In this document: in pieces, positions 1-8,200 of the stretch
Numbering within the stretch: the first letter of the stretch is position 1
How the letters are laid out: each line of letters starts with the position of its first letter
From: Candidatus Woesearchaeota archaeon
Lineage (GTDB): Archaea; Nanobdellota; Nanobdellia; Woesearchaeales; GW2011-AR9
DNA length: 19,458 bases
Assembly: GCA_016179995.1 (NCBI GenBank)
Contig: JACPCC010000053.1
Span: 1-19,458 of the forward strand
Direction of reading: 5' to 3'
Made by a program: the position numbers and the translations under genes
The notes under the pieces: model-generated
The model's input: only the letters and a program-made list of their open reading frames with translations
Databases searched by the model: none
What the model was told of the DNA's origin: nothing

Positions 1-114
1 ACAGAGCCGAAATATTGTAACCCTACATTTAATCTACAAAGATAGACTAAGAAAGATTTCGGTAAAACTCATGACCACGACGGTGTTGCAAACTTCATAA
101 CACCGAAGTATTAC
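1..114 (+). repeat. Structured repeat element, copy 1 (left part outside window)
   Basis: Positions 1-114 align with 17859-17973 at roughly 94 of 114 positions by hand, with a single 1-nt indel, in the same orientation. Both copies keep the helix GCCGAAAT/ATTTCGG (6-13 with 56-62; the outer pair is G-U here and G-C in copy 2), the segment GATAGACTA, the string AAAACTCATG, and a small stem ACTTC-N8-GAAGT whose 8-nt loop differs in sequence between copies. Copy 2 has a long left arm that pairs with this part; here that arm would lie before position 1. I do not recognise the family. It could be a non-coding RNA or a mobile miniature element. The rest of 115-175 is AT-rich with nothing recognisable. 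Confidence 0.6.
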
Positions 115-166
115 CTAGTAGATTGAAAATTTCAAGAGAAAGAGAATAGTAAAGAAAATTATTAAA

Positions 167-238
167 ATAATTGTATTTGTTTAGCAATTCGGCAGTCTGT
201 TTTCCTCGCGCCGAGCTAAACAAACACAGATAATTGTA
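167..238 (+). repeat. Inverted-repeat element A (short form)
   Basis: Ten-bp terminal inverted repeats TTTGTTTAGC (176-185) and GCTAAACAAA (215-224) enclose a second stem TCGGC/GCCGA and a 16-nt loop at 194-209. The 9-bp sequence ATAATTGTA occurs at 167-175, abutting the left end, and again at 230-238, just after the right end, like a target-site duplication. AT-rich DNA makes chance recurrence possible. Element B at 3022-3178 has the same two ends and the same inner string but about 105 bp more, so A looks like an internal-deletion derivative. It lies 3' of the L40e gene. Confidence 0.65.
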
Positions 239-252
239 AAGAAAAAACTAAA
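238..252 (-). terminator. T-tract terminator after L40e
   Basis: Read on the minus strand, about 10 nt past the L40e stop codon, there is TTTAGTTTTTTCTTT, including six consecutive T. Oligo-T tracts of this kind are the usual intrinsic termination signal in Archaea. The hairpin of element A follows immediately and could reinforce termination. Confidence 0.5.
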
Positions 253-262
253 CGTTTAAACC

Positions 263-424
263 CTATTTCTTCCTTTTAGGTCTCAGCTTTCGTGACTTAC
301 AACTGCGGCATTTAACTGCGCCTTGAGAAACTTTTAGACTAGGTGCACGAACTTTAGCTTTACAAATACGGCAGACAAAAATATTTTTTAATAATCGAGC
401 ATTAGCTTCTTCAAATTTAACCAT
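263..424 (-). CDS. rpl40e: Large-subunit ribosomal protein L40e (eL40)
   Basis: A 53-residue basic protein beginning MVKFEEANARLLKNIFVCRI. It has two zinc-binding Cys pairs, CRIC at residues 18-21 and CRSC at 39-42, and a Lys/Arg-rich C-terminus (RKLRPKRKK). Length, spacing and basic tail match archaeal L40e, the free-standing counterpart of the ubiquitin-fused eukaryotic L40, a component of the 50S subunit. The ATG at 424-422 follows the aIF5A stop codon by 2 nt. A Shine-Dalgarno string AGGTGA (437-432), inside the end of the aIF5A gene, is 7 nt upstream, so the two are co-transcribed. A T-tract terminator follows. The call is firm despite the short length, because both zinc knuckles are intact. 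Confidence 0.93.
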   Translation of the reverse strand: MVKFEEANARLLKNIFVCRICKAKVRAPSLKVSQGAVKCRSCKSRKLRPKRKK

Positions 425-426
425 GT

Positions 427-828
427 TTATTTCACCTGTTTCATAACTTTCTGGCCCATCAGCTGCCAGTATAACACTTCTACGCCTTCTTTTACTTGTC
501 CATTAAGATCTTCAGGAACGTCCATTTCAAAGGTTTCAAAACTTTCTGTATCCATCACACTGGCTTTAGAACCAGAAACAGATAGGACTTGTGCACTCTT
601 TTTCTCAATAAGAGGAACTTCCACTCTATCGTGACCAGGCATAACTACGTTTCTTTTTTTGCCGTCTAAAATACCCACGGCCATTAAGTTAACTTTAGCA
701 TGTCCATGTTTTCCTGGACGGGAAGTCGCTAAATCAGTAATTTTACAGGGAGCATTATCTATAATTAAAGTGTCGCCTTTCTTTAAACTGCCGACATCGG
801 CTAATTTCTTTTCGTAATCTTCAGTCAT
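427..828 (-). CDS. eif5A: Translation initiation/elongation factor aIF5A
   Basis: A 133-residue protein of normal archaeal aIF5A length. Residues 1-70 form the SH3-like domain with the modification loop TSRPGKHGHAK; Lys40 is the expected site of hypusination (or deoxyhypusination) by deoxyhypusine synthase. Residues 72-133 form the OB-fold domain. The protein binds the ribosome near the E/P sites and relieves stalling during peptide-bond formation. The start is supported by GGTGGTG (840-834) 5 nt upstream of the ATG and by a TATA-like element farther up. The L40e gene follows after 2 nt, giving a translation operon. Nothing is truncated. No deoxyhypusine synthase gene is seen in the window. 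Confidence 0.97.
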   Translation of the reverse strand: MTEDYEKKLADVGSLKKGDTLIIDNAPCKITDLATSRPGKHGHAKVNLMAVGILDGKKRNVVMPGHDRVEVPLIEKKSAQVLSVSGSKASVMDTESFETFEMDVPEDLNGQVKEGVEVLYWQLMGQKVMKQVK

Positions 829-833
829 AATAG

Positions 834-897
834 CACCACCGGATTCTACACCCTATTAGAAAAGATGCAGACTTTGCTTTAATGCCTTATTTTTAAG
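834..897 (-). promoter_or_regulatory. aIF5A promoter and ribosome binding site
   Basis: On the minus strand CTTAAAAATAAGG (897-885) resembles an archaeal TATA box. Placing transcription start about 26 nt downstream of its centre gives a leader of roughly 35-40 nt ending in GGTGGTG (840-834), 5 nt from the ATG. This is the clearest leadered gene in the window; most others have a TATA box only 25-30 nt from the start codon. A second candidate, GTTTAAAAA, lies at 912-904. Confidence 0.45.
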
Positions 898-929
898 CCA
901 GCCTTTTTAAACTTATCGAAAAGAAACCA

Positions 930-958
930 GGCGGTGTTAAAAACTGCTAAAAACCGCC
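930..958 (-). terminator. Stem-loop/T-tract terminator after the membrane protein gene
   Basis: GGCGGT (930-935) and ACCGCC (953-958) form a perfect 6-bp stem. On the minus strand the loop side carries two runs of five T (TTTTTAGCAGTTTTT). It lies 26-54 nt past the stop codon of the 224-residue membrane protein gene and before the aIF5A promoter, so it probably ends the envelope transcript. Confidence 0.45.
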
Positions 959-983
959 CTAAAGCTATTTGAAGTCATTAAAA

Positions 984-1658
984 TCAAAATAACTTCTTGC
1001 CCTTACTAAAATCATCTTTAGGAAATTTTGGCAAATCCTTTCCAAAACTTGAATCTAAACTGCCTAAATCACCGCCCAGACCGTCCATACCACCTTTCGA
1101 ACCACCCTCATCTTCACTCATAGCCTTAGGCTCCGGAGTAAATTTATCAATAAGCTCTATTAAGAAATAAAATATAGGAAAGAACAAAATCATAGACAAA
1201 AAGTACAAATAGCTAGGTTCTATAATCCCATAAATAAAAGGTGTCAAAAAGGCTAAAACATACGTAACTTCTCTAATCCTACCGAGAATATGAATAAAAC
1301 TTTTTACTTTAATCCCATATATTATAATCATCAAACCATAACCGATTACTAAAACAGAAACTAAATACTTACCAACGACTAAAAAAGAAAAAGCTCCACC
1401 CTCTAATAATCCCGTTGTAATTTCCCTGATCCAATCGATACCTACCCAAAACGGCACTACTCCATTACTAATTGCATTTCCAAAAGACGTTCCTTTTTTT
1501 TCTTGAAAAAACTCCGCAAAAAACCAACTAATCCAAATAGGAATGATAATCCATACCGTCTGAAAACTGGTAAAAGAGATGGCAAAAGCCCAGAGCCACT
1601 CTTTAAACAAATCCCAGAGAAATATTAATACCACCATTAAGACATCTAAAAAAGCCAT
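984..1658 (-). CDS. Polytopic membrane protein of unknown function
   Basis: A 224-residue protein that I do not recognise as a named family. Hydrophobic segments lie at about 3-18, 34-51, 84-116 (long, possibly two short helices), 131-147 and 149-170, giving about five helices. Between the second and third is a polar stretch with EKKGTSFGNAISNG, then WVGIDWIREIT. The last 50 residues are a soluble acidic/Gly-rich tail (DEGGSKGGMDGLGGDLG) ending in a basic KGKKLF. It is the last gene of the minus-strand envelope locus, 70 nt after the 237-residue prepilin-like gene, with its own TATA-like box 26 nt above the ATG. A role as membrane partner of the neighbouring secreted proteins is inference from position only; it lacks the features of the GspF/TadC platform family. 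Confidence 0.75.
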   Translation of the reverse strand: MAFLDVLMVVLIFLWDLFKEWLWAFAISFTSFQTVWIIIPIWISWFFAEFFQEKKGTSFGNAISNGVVPFWVGIDWIREITTGLLEGGAFSFLVVGKYLVSVLVIGYGLMIIIYGIKVKSFIHILGRIREVTYVLAFLTPFIYGIIEPSYLYFLSMILFFPIFYFLIELIDKFTPEPKAMSEDEGGSKGGMDGLGGDLGSLDSSFGKDLPKFPKDDFSKGKKLF

Positions 1659-1680
1659 AAACTAAGGATTATTGAAGATT

Positions 1681-1688
1681 ATAAAAAT
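1681..1688 (-). promoter_or_regulatory. TATA box for the polytopic membrane protein gene
   Basis: On the minus strand the AT-rich run ATATTTTTATAA (1690-1679) is centred about 26 nt upstream of the ATG at 1658. That is the spacing expected for a leaderless archaeal transcript. It suggests the gene can be transcribed independently of the upstream prepilin-like genes. Confidence 0.4.
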
Positions 1689-1728
1689 ATATCTCATTTA
1701 GAGAGTCATAACGGGCTTGGAATCAGTC

Positions 1729-2442
1729 CTACTCACAAACATACAACTCTGCTTCCACCACCCCAATATCTTTAACTTGTATTGGAAATTGTCCTGAAGA
1801 ATCTCTCTCTCCTTTACAGCCCTGCCTGCTTTTATCTTTAAATAAGAACAATTTTTCTGCAGCGAAACTATTGCCGCTCAAAAGATGGGCTCGAAACTCA
1901 TAACGCTTGCCCCATTTGCCCAAAGTATCTTCCAATAATTTTTCCGTTGTTTCCTGAAAGAATTTACAGCTGTGCTTTTCCTGGCAATGATAAAGCGACA
2001 TTGCATCAGGATTAACTAAACCTTCTGAAAGATAAGCAGAACTAGAAGCACCACTTCCTGAAGTTCCGCTAGAACCACTACTAGAACCTCCTGAACTACC
2101 GCTAGAACCACTGCCTCTCGCCCCTTCAAAATAATCTTGATAATACTCCGCGCAATCTTCTAAAATATCCTCGCCCAGCTGTGGTTGATCATTGCCTATT
2201 GACGTAGTACACTGCAATTCAGGATTGACTGTAGTTTTCATCAATGCACTCATTGTGCTCAGCGCCAAACCTTTACGAGTGAAGACTTTTTTTTCTATTT
2301 CCCCTTTGGCCGAGAAATAAACTAAAAATAATAAACCTAAAGTGATAAGAATTACAATTACTACTAACCCCATGATCTCCATCTGCCCTTTCTTTTTACC
2401 GCTAAATTTTTTTTCACTGTTAAATAAACTTTGATTGCTCAT
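1729..2442 (-). CDS. Prepilin-like secreted protein with Gly/Ser linker
   Basis: A 237-residue protein with a type IV prepilin-like N-terminus: a basic leader ending GKKKG (residues 15-19), Gln at +1, then a hydrophobic helix at about 24-43. Prepilin peptidase would be expected to cut after Gly19. An extracytoplasmic domain follows with Cys at 78 and 97, a Gly/Ser linker at 110-135 (SGSSGSSGGSSSG-type repeats), and a C-terminal region with more Cys. It overlaps the preceding 181-residue gene by 4 nt (ATGA), so the two are translationally coupled. The two also look paralogous: after the helix both have an STxxAL motif, then a Pro-Glu and a Cys, and both end in a short beta-like strand. Probably a minor pilin or pseudopilin; the exact role is unknown. 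Confidence 0.8.
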   Translation of the reverse strand: MSNQSLFNSEKKFSGKKKGQMEIMGLVVIVILITLGLLFLVYFSAKGEIEKKVFTRKGLALSTMSALMKTTVNPELQCTTSIGNDQPQLGEDILEDCAEYYQDYFEGARGSGSSGSSGGSSSGSSGTSGSGASSSAYLSEGLVNPDAMSLYHCQEKHSCKFFQETTEKLLEDTLGKWGKRYEFRAHLLSGNSFAAEKLFLFKDKSRQGCKGERDSSGQFPIQVKDIGVVEAELYVCE

Positions 2443-2984
2443 GAATACACCACCACTTCAATATAACCAAAGCCGTAATGCGGGAAGCCCACTCCGCCGG
2501 CAACTTCATCTTTTAAAGAAACGACAAAAAAAGTATTTTCTTTCTTCTTGGCTCCTTCTTTGGGATAATCGTAAAGCACCAGTTCATCATGGTCCGGATA
2601 GGGATACAATTCATGAACAGAAATCCTGGCAAAAGAAAATAGATTGAAATAATAATCTTTCCATTTTTTATCAGCCGCATTGAAATTAGATAATTTATCT
2701 TTCAGCGCCCGCACTTTGCTCATATCCACGCAATTCTCCTCTGCTTCTGCCTCTCCGCGGCTGCACAATACTTCCGGCAGAAAAAGAGCCTTCAAAGTAC
2801 TTCTCACTGCTCTAGCTTGCAGCTGCTGCTCCTCCTTCTCGATAAGCGACAATTTTTGATACTTGGCGTAAAAAGAAAATCCCAAACCAACTAAAATAAT
2901 AAAGATTAAAAGAATACCAATAGTTTCCGTCAAACGCACCTGCGCTTTCTTTTCTAAAGTCAGATTAAAAGGTAGTTTATTCAT
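2439..2984 (-). CDS. Prepilin-like secreted protein
   Basis: A 181-residue protein. The N-terminus has a short leader ending EKKA (residues 11-14), Gln at +1 and a hydrophobic helix at about 21-43, as in class III archaeal signal peptides but with Ala in place of Gly at the expected cut site. The rest is a soluble domain with Cys near 74 and 85 and aromatic-rich C-terminal strands. It resembles the next gene's product (STLKAL and the spacing to the first Cys; a final strand GYIEVVVYS), so they are likely duplicated minor-pilin-like subunits acting as a pair. The stop codon overlaps the next start by 4 nt. Upstream lies a 334-nt gap holding element B, so this gene may need its own promoter; no strong TATA box is visible. 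Confidence 0.78.
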   Translation of the reverse strand: MNKLPFNLTLEKKAQVRLTETIGILLIFIILVGLGFSFYAKYQKLSLIEKEEQQLQARAVRSTLKALFLPEVLCSRGEAEAEENCVDMSKVRALKDKLSNFNAADKKWKDYYFNLFSFARISVHELYPYPDHDELVLYDYPKEGAKKKENTFFVVSLKDEVAGGVGFPHYGFGYIEVVVYS

Positions 2985-3021
2985 GTTATACGAGTCTTTT
3001 GATTTAGTAATTAATTTATCA

Positions 3022-3178
3022 TATTTGTTTAGCTCGGCACGGTCAATAAGTTTTTTGAGCGTAACTATTCTTCAGATGGTTTGAGTTCCCCGCCAGCAAA
3101 ATAGTAGATTTACCATTTTATCCACCATACAGCTTTAGTGGGGCGAGGAAAACAGACCGCAAAATTGCTAAACAAATA
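3022..3178 (-). repeat. Inverted-repeat element B (long form)
   Basis: Twelve-bp perfect terminal inverted repeats, TATTTGTTTAGC (3022-3033) and GCTAAACAAATA (3167-3178), flank 133 bp. Next inward CGGTC and GACCG can pair, as can CCCCGC with GTGGGG. Relative to element A at 176-224 it is inverted: on the minus strand both read TTTGTTTAGCAATT, then GTCTGTTTTCCTCGC, and both end GCCGAGCTAAACAAA. B carries about 105 bp more between these strings. ATTTAT occurs just outside both ends. There is no ORF inside, so it is a non-autonomous miniature element or a structured RNA. It splits the envelope locus. Confidence 0.65.
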
Positions 3179-3200
3179 CCATTTATGTAATTCTTTTTAT

Positions 3201-3240
3201 TTTGGTTTTGTTTAGTTTTGTTTGATTTTGTTTGTGTTTA
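3201..3240 (+). repeat. 10-bp T-rich degenerate tandem repeat
   Basis: Four successive 10-mers, TTTGGTTTTG, TTTAGTTTTG, TTTGATTTTG and TTTGTGTTTA, form a short degenerate tandem array. Very T-rich DNA continues to about 3290. On the transcribed minus strand this is an A-rich 3' region of the 380-residue prepilin-like gene, so it is not a T-tract terminator for that gene. Confidence 0.5.
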
Positions 3241-3318
3241 ATTTTAATTTATTTTTAGTATATTTTTCTTTATTTTTTCTTTATTTTTTATCCGTCCTGC
3301 TTCTAGTTTCATTTCTAA

Positions 3319-4461
3319 TTAATACAAAGAGATACACTCCATTCTGGCCGCATTATTCATTCTCTCTAAATCATCCAAATTATCGCTTAGTTGTGCAGCT
3401 TCACATTCTCCAACCTTACAAGTTTCAAAATGATTTTTTAAATTCTCCAAAGCACTGGGAAAATTTGTACTACCAGAACTAGTAGAACTATAATCTGAAG
3501 AACAGCTGCCGCTGGGTTCTGTAGCTGAAAAATATCTTTCCAACTCCTTAGCTTTCGCTTGATATAACTGTGTTACAAAAATACCCCTGTACCAAGCTTT
3601 TTTCATATTGCAAATATAATTTTCTGGCGTGTCGGAAAACACTGCTGCAAACTTTGCCGCATCACGTTTTTTTGTTTCACGTGATAAACTATCTGGACTG
3701 CGCCCCGCATTTAAAGAAATTAAAGGGATTGATGGCTCGTTAAGTTTGCGCCAGGAAGTCCCTTCTTTTTGATAAAAATCAATAGTGCTGTCTAAAATTA
3801 CTACCGCGCTAACTTTCGCATCATCCCAATTTTGCAGCTCGTCTGGAACTCCGGCGGCTGGTATTAATGTCCCCATCGTATCCACAATCCTCACCGCATA
3901 ATTCTTCTGTGGGTTTATCGCAGCATAATCCACAGGATCGTTTAAAACTTCTAAATTTCCAAAAGAACTGGAAGAATCACTTCCAGAAATCATCTCTTCT
4001 TCCATCTCTTCTACAAATTCATTATTTCCCCAGACATAATATTTAATGTTTGGCGCCGTAACATAAAGCATATCTGTAATCTTAAACGGCAAATTATACG
4101 GCAGGCTCCAAGTGATTAATTTCATGCTTTGTATCCGTCCGGGGGAGAAAATTGGTGTAATTAACTCTTCCGTTTTTGCAGAGCGCCCTTCAATACCATA
4201 CTCGCCTACTTCATCTAGACAAGTAAAATATAAAGTAAATTCTGCCAGTCCGCTGATATCAATAAAATTCTTAGTTTTCTCTGCCGCGCTGGCACCGCTC
4301 AGGATATTGCCTAATACTCTAACCACTTCAACACCTAAATTCTCCTCCGAAACTGTTTTTTGTTTTACTGCCAAACCTACGAAGAATAATAAGATTAGCG
4401 TGCCTGCTAACATCACATAAATCCAGTTGAAAGAAACTTCTACTTGACCTTTATTTGACAT
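3319..4461 (-). CDS. Large prepilin-like secreted protein
   Basis: A 380-residue protein. A minimal leader MSNKG is followed by Gln at +1 and a hydrophobic helix at about 13-31, matching a class III prepilin signal. The remaining ~345 residues are extracytoplasmic, with Ser-rich patches near 160 and 320-330 (SGSCSSDYSSTSSGS) and several cysteines, including paired ones near the C-terminus. I do not recognise the globular domain. It lies 60 nt after the preceding prepilin-like gene and before element B. It is far larger than a typical major pilin (100-180 residues), so it is better read as a tip or adhesin-like minor pilin. That role is inferred from architecture and neighbours. Confidence 0.8.
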   Translation of the reverse strand: MSNKGQVEVSFNWIYVMLAGTLILLFFVGLAVKQKTVSEENLGVEVVRVLGNILSGASAAEKTKNFIDISGLAEFTLYFTCLDEVGEYGIEGRSAKTEELITPIFSPGRIQSMKLITWSLPYNLPFKITDMLYVTAPNIKYYVWGNNEFVEEMEEEMISGSDSSSSFGNLEVLNDPVDYAAINPQKNYAVRIVDTMGTLIPAAGVPDELQNWDDAKVSAVVILDSTIDFYQKEGTSWRKLNEPSIPLISLNAGRSPDSLSRETKKRDAAKFAAVFSDTPENYICNMKKAWYRGIFVTQLYQAKAKELERYFSATEPSGSCSSDYSSTSSGSTNFPSALENLKNHFETCKVGECEAAQLSDNLDDLERMNNAARMECISLY

Positions 4462-4521
4462 ATTACACTAACCACGCCCCACACTAACTTAATTTAACAT
4501 TAATTTTATTCTACACTAACT

Positions 4522-5115
4522 CTACTCCATACTACCTTTAGATATTTGCGTGTGATCTCCTTTGCCCTCTAAACGTAAAGTAAATTTTCCGGCTCTTATT
4601 TTCATACAGAGATAACCACTTTCTTTAACAAAGTCGCCATTTTCATCTAAGTCCGCAATGCTGATACTCTTTACTTTAATTACCGGCGCATCCGGAGTTA
4701 AAAAGACGTTTTGTTCCACGCCGCCAAGGCCCGCACCCGCAACAGAAGCACTATCGGAAGAAGTTAGCTGCGCATCTTCCCAGACACTGCACGCCAAAAT
4801 ATTCTTTTGACATAAAGCAACATTTTCATTAATACCATTTTCATCAATACCAGGCACGGTATTCATATTAACCAAACATATTTGTTCATACTTCGCCGGC
4901 AGACGATATGTTTTTTCCCGTACAGAACCATATTCGGTAAAGATTCTTTTAACGTCGCTTTCTATCTCGCTCTTGAACTGCACATAGCCCACATCTTCCC
5001 CGCTGTGCAAAAAACTATCAATCGCTTTATAGCCAAAAATCATAATCAATCCAAAGGTTAAAACTACGATAATTGAAACAAAAGCCTGCTCAATACCCAT
5101 CCCTTTTTTATTCAT
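4522..5115 (-). CDS. Prepilin-like secreted protein
   Basis: A 197-residue protein from the start preferred here: MNKKGMGIEQAF, then a hydrophobic helix to about residue 34. The leader ends KKG with Met at +1, a class III-like signal. The extracytoplasmic part has several Cys and a beta-rich C-terminus. An in-frame ATG at 5151 would add 12 Asn/Lys-rich residues. I prefer 5115 because a good TATA box (5165-5172) is centred only 17-18 nt above 5151, which would put the transcription start inside that longer reading frame. If the gene is read from the giant gene 80 nt upstream, either start is possible. Probably a minor pilin or pseudopilin; function unproven. Confidence 0.78.
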   Translation of the reverse strand: MNKKGMGIEQAFVSIIVVLTFGLIMIFGYKAIDSFLHSGEDVGYVQFKSEIESDVKRIFTEYGSVREKTYRLPAKYEQICLVNMNTVPGIDENGINENVALCQKNILACSVWEDAQLTSSDSASVAGAGLGGVEQNVFLTPDAPVIKVKSISIADLDENGDFVKESGYLCMKIRAGKFTLRLEGKGDHTQISKGSME

Positions 5116-5164
5116 TTTATTCGTGTTATTAATTTTATTAATCGTGTTCATTTGATTTATTTAG

Positions 5165-5172
5165 TTTATAAA
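5165..5172 (-). promoter_or_regulatory. TATA box before the prepilin-like gene
   Basis: TTTATAAA, identical on both strands, lies in the 80-nt gap after the giant surface protein gene. Transcription starting about 26 nt from its centre would begin near 5142. That favours translation from the ATG at 5115 over the ATG at 5151. Confidence 0.45.
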
Positions 5173-5230
5173 GTTTGGATTATTATTGCCACCATCACTG
5201 CGCAACTATATTAACTTAAAATTCTGTGCT

Positions 5231-8200
5231 TCATTTCTTCTTCCTTTCTTTACTGATATTTTTTAGAGCAGAGAAAATATCCTGGGCATCATCTTTAGGA
5301 ATGATTTTACTCAAACTAGCGCTTGTTCCTGTATCTGCTCCTTTACTTTTAGTTACGCTGCCTATATTCTCTAATTTAGCAAAAATGCTTTTCTCTTCCT
5401 TGCGCAAACCTGGCTTGATCTCATCTTTATGCTCAGCATATTTTTGCGCCAAAGCTCCAACTTTTTCTACTACGCTTCCTGCTTTTTTTTGCGTCAATAA
5501 ACTGTCTAAATGAGGAATCTCTTCCGAAGATTGGTCGAACTCACCAAATAGCTCGCGTTTCTGTTTAGACTTTAATCTTTCTGTTCTCAGTTTGCCGGCT
5601 AACCATTTTCCACTGGCAGCAGGCTTTTCTGTAGTTGCTGCTCTTCTGCTACTATCACTGCCGTAAGTTCTCAATCCTGCTCCCCCTGCTAAACCGGCGC
5701 CGCCCAAGCTAGATCTTCCTTTAGTGGCTTGAGCTTGCTGTGCCTGCGGCGAGTATTTGTAGTAATAAATCAAATAGCCGCTGCCTCCTAAAACTAAAAG
5801 CAGACCAACTATCAATAAAATTAACGTCACTAAAGATGAACCTGTAGCTCCAATTGGACCTGGAGGTTGTGGTGGTTCTGTACGATTGCCCTTCCAAGGC
5901 GGCTCTGTCTGCCATTCTCCTGGTTTGTCTTTGCCATTACAAGGATCACTCTTACCAATGTACTCTTCATAGTTGGTGTACGTATCTTGATCGTAATCTT
6001 CTTCCCCATCCGTCAGACCATTTTGATTTGTATCGGGACTGAGATAACTAAATTGACAGTCTTCGGCATCAAACATCTTTTCCCAGCCATCCGGCAAGCC
6101 GTCTGAATCCGTATCATCTTCTGGTCCGTCAGGTGTTTCTCCATTCGCGCAGCCTTTATCATCTACAATTTTATTAGCTATAGTTTTGGGACATTTATCA
6201 CAGCTATTGGCAATAGCATCTCCGTCAATATCTGAGAAAGTTATCTTCTGCTTATTACTGAAATTATTACCGCTGTAATCTTCTGCTTTATAACATAAGA
6301 CTCCTGTACGATTAAAAGATATTTTCTCGCCTTTGTATGGTGTGCTGGCATTACATTTCACATTTTCTATTTTTTCTCCTAAAGCTTGCTGGCTGAAACC
6401 AATATTTTTACAGCCCGTATTATCTTTACAAATAAGTTCAGCTAACGTGGCTCGGCAAGTTTCATTAGTCAAAACATCTATCATCGGCAAAGATTCATCT
6501 TTAACACAGATGGAATAATTACTGGCTACAATAGCTATGCCGTCGCTTTCTTTGGGTAGTCCACGATTGCCGGCTTTATCAGCAACCCAAACTTTGAAAG
6601 TATAAACATTTCCTACAGTTAAATTTGTTGTATCTACTTGTATCGCTCCTGACCAAGAAATATTATCTGCCGCTAATGCCGTACTTAGACTAACTCTACC
6701 AACATGCACTAATTGTCCTTTTGTCGCTGGTGGAGTAGATGGAGCTAAAGAACTCGGTAGAGCCGGATTAAGTAATGAATTTTGTGCAGTTAATGGATTC
6801 TGCGAGGTCAATGGATTTTGTGGGTTTTGTGAAGTTGTCGGATTATCACTTACAGCTTGGTTATTGTTAGTAGCAGCATTATTGGTTGCGGGGTTATTTG
6901 TCGTTGGATTATTAGTAGTTGGATTATCGCTAGCAGCAGGATTATTTGTCGTACCACCCACGCCGCTTACAGCTTTGCCAGCTAAATTAGAACCAGAGCC
7001 AGAAGCAGAACTAGATGAAGCAGAACTAGATGAAGCAGAACCACTTGTATCTTTAGTTGTATCTTTTGAAGTGTCTTTGGATGTATCTTTTGATGCATCT
7101 TTAGACGTACTAGCATCTCCACTACTACTTGCGGCTTTCTTTGATGTTCCCAAATTAGAACCTTTTGCGCCAGCTTCATTCTTGCTCTTAGCTGCTTTTT
7201 CTTTCTCTTCTATAATCCGCGATAAATTGCCTTGGTCATAGATTTCATAGAAATACTCTTCAATCTTTTCTTCATTGGTATAAACATATACTGCCAAATT
7301 GGCGCTGCCACAGCTAAAGTTTCCATCTTCAATACGATTAATTATTGGCGCAGTTAAATCGATAGTAAAGATTATCTCGCTTTCTAAACGATGCCCGCCT
7401 TCCATTTCACATTTAATTGGCACATGATAAACACTTTCTTTCAATCCAGTCAAGACTGTACGATGCGTCTTTCCACCAGTTTCGCTAAACGGTTCATAAG
7501 TATCGTTTAATTTGTATTCGCAATTAGCGCTGCGCGAGGTATTGATTGAAATAGGTACATTAGGGGTGGTAGTAAAGTAAAGATCCGCGCTGGCCGGAGA
7601 GATATCTGTAATGTAACCTAATGAAGTAAAGTCAACTTTAAATTTAATTTCTTTAACATCGGACTGTTTTCCTGCTCCCGTCGCGCATTGCGTATTTAAG
7701 ACATAATCTTTTTTGCCTGTCGGACTAAAGAAGCTGTGTAAGTCGAAAATATCTTCGTGTACTAAAGCCAATAAATTTTCGCTGTAGCCAGGAAATGAAT
7801 ATTCCATACCCAAGAAATCAGCGCTGCCTTTCCCTTCTGAATTATCACTGTATTTACAGACTGTTTTTCGGTCAGTATAATCAAATAAGTTTGTTTTAGT
7901 ATCTTCTGTAACAAGGTCTGGATCGGCATAAGCCTTAGTAATCAATGGACTATAAGGGTCGTATTCTATATGTATTTTCTGTTCGGGACTGAGTTCTTCA
8001 CCTAGACCTTTACATTTGACATAGATGGTAAATTCTCCGCCATTTTCCGGGTATGATTTAAAGACTAATTGTGGGAAGTTGCGCACATGGAATAAGCCGT
8101 CAGCTTCCGGTGTTAGTATTTGTGAATCTAAAACATCTAAATAATCAAATTCCGGTTTGAAATCAAAACGACATTCTGAGGTAGGCACTTTAGTGGCAAA

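Noticed and set aside
80..114. ACCGAAGTATTAC resembles the loop C region of 5S rRNA.
   Set aside because: The following helices IV/V and the matching 5' strand are absent, and copy 2 at 17859-17973 folds as a long hairpin unlike 5S rRNA.
176..224. Considered elements A and B as CRISPR repeats.
   Set aside because: Only two distant, inverted copies with unequal interiors; no regular spacing and no cas genes.
3060..3120. GGTTTGAGTTCCCCGCC inside element B looks like a tRNA T-arm.
   Set aside because: No T-stem pairing, no acceptor, D or anticodon arms around it, and no CCA-adjacent acceptor stem.
6864..7241. Plus-strand open frame of 125 codons rich in Leu/Val/Ala/Glu.
   Set aside because: It is the antisense of the low-complexity linker of the giant gene; its repetitive composition follows from that.
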